A DNA stretch of 18,454 nt from positions 1 through 18,454 of the forward strand of contig CAZCPY010000059.1 in the NCBI GenBank assembly GCA_964499865.1, written 5' to 3'. Within the stretch, counting starts at the first letter, position 1; each line of letters begins with the position of its first letter. Positions 15,248 to 18,454 of the stretch are shown here, one piece after another. The notes under the pieces are model-generated. The model did not search any database and was not told the DNA's origin. It worked only from the letters and a program-made list of their open reading frames with translations. The stretch comes from JANOGU01 sp964499865 (lineage in GTDB: Bacteria; Pseudomonadota; Alphaproteobacteria; Rhodobacterales; Rhodobacteraceae). The position numbers and the translations under genes are program-made.

Positions 15248-16167
15248 CCGACGCGCAGGCGATCTCGACCTTCCTCGACGCCATCGCCGCCGAGCGGGAT
15301 GCGGCGGTCAACACGCGGCTGGCCTACGGGCGCGACCTTTTGGACTTTGCGGGCCACATGGCGGTGCGCGGCGGCCTGCTGGCGGCCGACCGCGCGGGGA
15401 TCGAGACCTATCTCGCGGGTCTGGCCGCCCGGGGGCTGGGCCAGGCCACGCGCGCGCGGCGGCTGTCGGCGATCCGCCAGTTCTGCCGCTTCGCCCATGA
15501 CGAGGGCTGGCGCCGCGACAACCCGGCGCTGCGGCTGCAGGGCCCCGGCCGCGCGGCGCGGCTGCCCGACGTGCTGTCGGCGGCCGAGGTCGAGGCGCTG
15601 CTGGCGGCGGTGCGCACCACCGGGAAAGCCGACCGCGACCGCGCCCGCAACCGCGCGGTGATGGAGCTGGCCTATGCCACCGGCCTGCGCGTCAGCGAGA
15701 TCGCCGCCCTGCCCGTGGCCGCCGCCCGCGGCAATCCGGCGATGCTGATGGTGCGCGGCAAGGGCGGGAAGGAGCGTCTCGTGCCGCTGTCGTCCCCCGC
15801 CAGGGCCGCGCTGGCCGACTGGCTGGCCCTGCGCGACGCGGCCGAGGCCGCCCGGCCCGCGGGGGCGCCCGCGTCGAGGTTCCTGTTTCCCGGCACCGGC
15901 GCTGCCGGTCACCTGACGCGCCAGCAGATCCACGGCCTGTGCAAGGCGCTGGCGCTGGCCGCAGGCATCGACCCCGCCCGGGTGACGCCGCACGGGCTGC
16001 GTCACGCCTTCGCCACCCACCTTCTGCAGGGTGGCGCCGACCTGCGGGTGATCCAGACGCTGCTGGGTCACGCCGACATCGGCACCACCGAGATCTACAC
16101 CCATGTGCTGGACGGGCACCTGACGGCGCTCGTCTTCGGCCGCCACCCGCTTGCCCGCAAGACCTGA
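15244..16167 (+). CDS. xerD: Tyrosine recombinase XerD
   Basis: This 307-residue protein has the two-domain tyrosine recombinase layout. An N-terminal SAM-like core-binding domain covers about 3-90 and the catalytic domain about 110-300. All catalytic residues are visible: Arg149 (ATGLRVSE), Lys173 (RGKGGKER), His250 and Arg253 (HGLRHAFATHLL), His276 (LGHADIGTTEIYTHV) and the nucleophile Tyr285. Length and sequence match chromosomal XerC/XerD; XerD is preferred from general appearance, and XerC cannot be wholly excluded. With its partner it resolves chromosome dimers at dif under FtsK control. The ATG overlaps the preceding stop (ATGA). A candidate dif site lies about 9.4 kb to the left. Confidence 0.93.
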   Translation: MTDAQAISTFLDAIAAERDAAVNTRLAYGRDLLDFAGHMAVRGGLLAADRAGIETYLAGLAARGLGQATRARRLSAIRQFCRFAHDEGWRRDNPALRLQGPGRAARLPDVLSAAEVEALLAAVRTTGKADRDRARNRAVMELAYATGLRVSEIAALPVAAARGNPAMLMVRGKGGKERLVPLSSPARAALADWLALRDAAEAARPAGAPASRFLFPGTGAAGHLTRQQIHGLCKALALAAGIDPARVTPHGLRHAFATHLLQGGADLRVIQTLLGHADIGTTEIYTHVLDGHLTALVFGRHPLARKT

Positions 16168-16187
16168 ACCCCCAAGGCCCGATACCC

Positions 16188-17501
16188 ATGGACGCCCCCC
16201 CTGCCACGCTGCTCGACACCGCCTTCTGGGCCACCGCCGCGGCGATCGTCGTGCTTCTGTGCATGTCCGCCTTCTTCTCGGGCTCCGAGACGGCGCTGAC
16301 CGCCGCCTCGCGGTCGAAGCTCAAGGCGCAGGCCGACAAGGGGTCGCGCGGGGCGGAGACGGCGATGCGCGTGACCGAGGACAGCGAGCGGATGATCGGC
16401 GCGCTGCTTCTGGGCAACAACATCGTCAACATCCTGTCGGCTTCGCTCGCGACCGCGCTGCTGACGCGGATGTTCGGCGATTCGGGTGTCGCCATCGCGA
16501 CCTTCGTCGTCACGGCGCTGGTGCTGGTGTTCGGCGAGGTGCTGCCCAAGACGCTGGCGATCACCTTCCCCGAACCGGTCGCGACCCGCGTGGCACCTCT
16601 CATCCGCGTGCTGATCCTGCTCTTTTCGCCCGTCGTCACCGTGGTGCGCGCCATCGTGCGCGCGATCCTCTGGACGCTTGGCGTGCGCGGCAACGAGGAG
16701 GGCCGGATGCTGGCCATCCGCGAGGAGATCGAGGGCGCCATCGCGCTCGGCCACAGCGAGGGCGCGGTGGAAAAGGAAGACCGCGACCGCCTCTTGGCCG
16801 CACTCGACCTGTCGCAGCGCACCGTCGACGAGGTGATGACCCACCGCTCGCGCGTCGAGATGATCGACGCCGACACGGAGCCGAATGCGCTCATCGCGCA
16901 GGTGCTGGGGTCGGCCCACACCCGCCTGCCGCTCTACAAGGACAGCCCCGAGAACATCGTCGGCGTGGTCCATGCCAAGGACCTGCTGCGCGCCGTCGAA
17001 CGGTTCCGCCGCGACGGCGACGGCACGCTGGACAGCGTGGCCGATCTCGACATCGTCTCGGTCGCGATGAAGCCCTATTTCGTGCCCGAAACCACGCCGC
17101 TCGACGAACAGATGCGCCAGTTCCTGAAACGGCGCACGCATTTCGCGCTGGTGGTGGACGAATACGGCACCCTGCAGGGGGTCATCACGCTGGAGGACAT
17201 CCTCGAGGAGATCGTCGGCGACATCACCGACGAATTCGACGTGGTGGTGAAGGGCCCGGGCCTCGTGCCCGACGCGCAGGGCGACTTCGTGCTGGACGGC
17301 GCGATGACCATCCGCGACGTCAACCGCATGATGGACTGGGACCTGCCCGACGAAGAGGCCAACACGCTCGCGGGCCTCGTGATCCACGAGGCGCAGGCGA
17401 TCCCCGCGGCGGGGCAATGCTTCAGCTTCCACGGCTTCCGCTGGGAAGTGGCGGAACGGCGCGAGAACCGGCTGACGCGGCTGAAGGTGCGGCCGCTGTG
17501 A
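16188..17501 (+). CDS. CNNM/CBS/CorC-domain membrane protein (hemolysin-C-like family)
   Basis: The protein is 437 residues. An N-terminal CNNM (DUF21) membrane domain spans about 10-165. It contains the SAFFSGSETALTAASR motif (27-42), GNNIVNILSASLATAL (76-91) and VLVFGEVLPKTLAI (112-125). Two CBS domains follow at about 210-345 (VDEVMTHRSRVEMI, then THFALVVDEYGTLQGVITLE), and a CorC_HlyC domain ends the protein. Members of this family export Mg2+ or Co2+; the name hemolysin is historical. The ATG at 16188 follows xerD by 20 bases with AAGG upstream, so it may extend that operon. A hairpin closes the unit. Confidence 0.94.
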   Translation: MDAPPATLLDTAFWATAAAIVVLLCMSAFFSGSETALTAASRSKLKAQADKGSRGAETAMRVTEDSERMIGALLLGNNIVNILSASLATALLTRMFGDSGVAIATFVVTALVLVFGEVLPKTLAITFPEPVATRVAPLIRVLILLFSPVVTVVRAIVRAILWTLGVRGNEEGRMLAIREEIEGAIALGHSEGAVEKEDRDRLLAALDLSQRTVDEVMTHRSRVEMIDADTEPNALIAQVLGSAHTRLPLYKDSPENIVGVVHAKDLLRAVERFRRDGDGTLDSVADLDIVSVAMKPYFVPETTPLDEQMRQFLKRRTHFALVVDEYGTLQGVITLEDILEEIVGDITDEFDVVVKGPGLVPDAQGDFVLDGAMTIRDVNRMMDWDLPDEEANTLAGLVIHEAQAIPAAGQCFSFHGFRWEVAERRENRLTRLKVRPL

Positions 17502-17506
17502 GGGCG

Positions 17507-17537
17507 GGGCAATTTCCTTGAAGAAAGGAATTTGCCC
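17507..17537 (+). terminator. Hairpin terminator after the CorC-like gene
   Basis: Two 13-base arms (17507-17519 and 17525-17537) pair with a single T-T mismatch around loop GAAGA. The structure starts 5 bases after the stop codon. No T-run follows, so it may act as a terminator in both directions or as an mRNA 3' end. Confidence 0.65.
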
Positions 17538-17612
17538 GCGACCCGGCGGCGGCCTGCGGCAATGGTCGCATCCGGCACAGGGCGCGACGTGCAGGCACCT
17601 TGCCCGTGCCGC

Positions 17613-17633
17613 CCCGCGGCGTAGAACCGCGGG
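17613..17633 (+). promoter_or_regulatory. Small hairpin before the corrinoid-activator gene
   Basis: CCCGCGG and CCGCGGG form a perfect 7-base-pair stem with loop CGTAGAA, ending 18 bases before the start and just ahead of the GGAGG ribosome site. It could modulate initiation. I could not recognise a SAM, SAH or cobalamin riboswitch in the 114 bases available. Confidence 0.35.
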
Positions 17634-17651
17634 CAGAACCGGAGGCAACCC

Positions 17652-18454
17652 ATGGACGACGCGCTGGTGATCTTCACGCCCTCGGGCAAGCGGGGGCGGT
17701 TTGCACGCGGCACGCCGGTGCTGACGGCGGCGCGGCAGCTTGGGGTGGACCTCGATTCCGTCTGCGGCGGCCGCGGCATCTGTTCCAAATGCCAGATCAC
17801 CCCGGGTTACGGCGAGTTTCCCAAGCACGGCGTCACCGTGGCCGCGGACGCGCTGTCGGACTGGAACGCGGTCGAGGACCGCTACAGGCGCATCCGCGGG
17901 CTGACCGAAGGCCGCCGCCTCGGCTGCCAGGCCCGCGTGCAGGGCGACGTGGTCATCGACGTGCCGCCCGAAAGCCAGGTGCACAAGCAGGTGATCCGCA
18001 AGTCGGCCACCGTCCGCGACATCGCGATGGACCCCGCGACCCGGCTCTTCTACGTCGAGGTGGCCGAGCCCGACATGCACGAGCCCTCGGGCGACCTCGA
18101 GCGGCTGGCCTCCGCCCTGCGCGACCAGTGGGGCATCGCCGCCGTCACCGCCCCCCTGCCCGTCCTGCGCAAGCTGCAACCCGCCCTGCGCAAGGGCCAG
18201 TGGAAGGTGACCGTCGCCGTGCACCAGGGCCACGGCGGCGCCGGCGCGCGCATCACCGATGTCTTCCCGGGCTACTTCGAGGGGCCGCTCTACGGGCTTG
18301 CCATCGACCTCGGCTCCACCACCATCGCCGCGCACCTCTGTTCGCTGGCCGACGGCGCCGTGCTGGCCTCCTCGGGCATGATGAACCCGCAGATCCGCTT
18401 CGGCGAGGACCTGATGTCCCGCGTCTCCTACGCGATGATGAACCCCGGCGGCGA
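17652..18454 (+). CDS. RACo/RamA-type corrinoid-protein activator: [2Fe-2S] ferredoxin plus ASKHA domain, N-terminal part
   Basis: The frame starts at ATG 17652 with GGAGG upstream and is open for 267 codons to the right edge. The N-terminal ferredoxin domain carries a [2Fe-2S] set Cys38, Cys44, Cys47 and Cys92 (VCGGRGICSKCQ, later LGCQA). A linker domain follows (about 100-210). The ASKHA ATPase-like domain then begins at LYGLAIDLGSTTIAAHL (213-229), continuing with NPQIRFGEDLMSRVSYA. This matches the RACo/DUF4445 family, which uses ATP to drive reduction of inactive Co(II) corrinoid proteins to Co(I). In Rhodobacteraceae such proteins have been tied to a split, cobalamin-dependent methionine synthase; that use here is inference, since the partners would lie outside the window. 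Confidence 0.92.
   Translation, partial: MDDALVIFTPSGKRGRFARGTPVLTAARQLGVDLDSVCGGRGICSKCQITPGYGEFPKHGVTVAADALSDWNAVEDRYRRIRGLTEGRRLGCQARVQGDVVIDVPPESQVHKQVIRKSATVRDIAMDPATRLFYVEVAEPDMHEPSGDLERLASALRDQWGIAAVTAPLPVLRKLQPALRKGQWKVTVAVHQGHGGAGARITDVFPGYFEGPLYGLAIDLGSTTIAAHLCSLADGAVLASSGMMNPQIRFGEDLMSRVSYAMMNPGG

Noticed and set aside
17538..17651. Riboswitch (SAM, SAH or cobalamin) before the corrinoid activator
   Set aside because: Only one small hairpin is evident and no conserved core motif, such as a B12 box, was recognised in the 114 bases.
16095..18335. A 746-codon open frame on the minus strand
   Set aside because: It runs across the CorC-like gene, the hairpin and the RACo gene, all clearly coding on the plus strand, and has an unnatural His/Arg/Gly-rich composition.

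Overview
The window looks like a chromosomal segment of a GC-rich alphaproteobacterium, most likely a Rhodobacteraceae member (Rhodobacter/Paracoccus relatives). This rests on the very high GC, the family-level look of the proteins, a three-gene block of small membrane protein, periplasmic protein and XerD next to a divergent aroK-aroB pair, and a RACo-like corrinoid activator. The species cannot be named from the sequence. A run of 10 N (9745-9754) marks a scaffold gap inside one large gene.

Layout, left to right. A pseudouridine-degradation pair (psuK then psuG, minus strand, 4-base overlap) runs off the left edge. Divergent from it is the translation operon rpsB-tsf, with a structured leader, a hairpin between the genes and a clear terminator. 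A LuxR-type regulator (minus) is divergent from an FAD-dependent DAO-family oxidoreductase (plus). The oxidoreductase converges on an HI0933-like flavoprotein (minus). The 53-base gap between these two holds an AT-rich palindromic site closely resembling dif, the XerCD site for chromosome dimer resolution. A tRNA-Gln(UUG) follows.

The block 7199-11682 (minus) is the least ordinary part. It holds a small acidic protein of unknown function and a giant protein of about 1,290 visible residues. The giant protein has a Pro-rich repeat linker and a papain-like Q-GKVGS-C nucleophile motif, plus a late DTNW and His segment. Upstream of it, still on the minus strand, lies aroK-aroB (shikimate pathway). 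Divergent from aroK is a tightly packed plus-strand set: a 44-residue membrane protein, a periplasmic protein, xerD, and a CNNM/CBS/CorC-type membrane protein ending at a strong hairpin. Last comes the start of a [2Fe-2S]/ASKHA corrinoid-activating protein, cut by the right edge.

The best candidates for new biology are two. One is the putative dif site, where FtsK-orienting octamers (GGGNAGGG) change strand on either side, suggesting the replication terminus lies here. The other is the cryptic papain-like protein with its small neighbour, between tRNA-Gln and aroB. The remaining genes are ordinary core or housekeeping genes.
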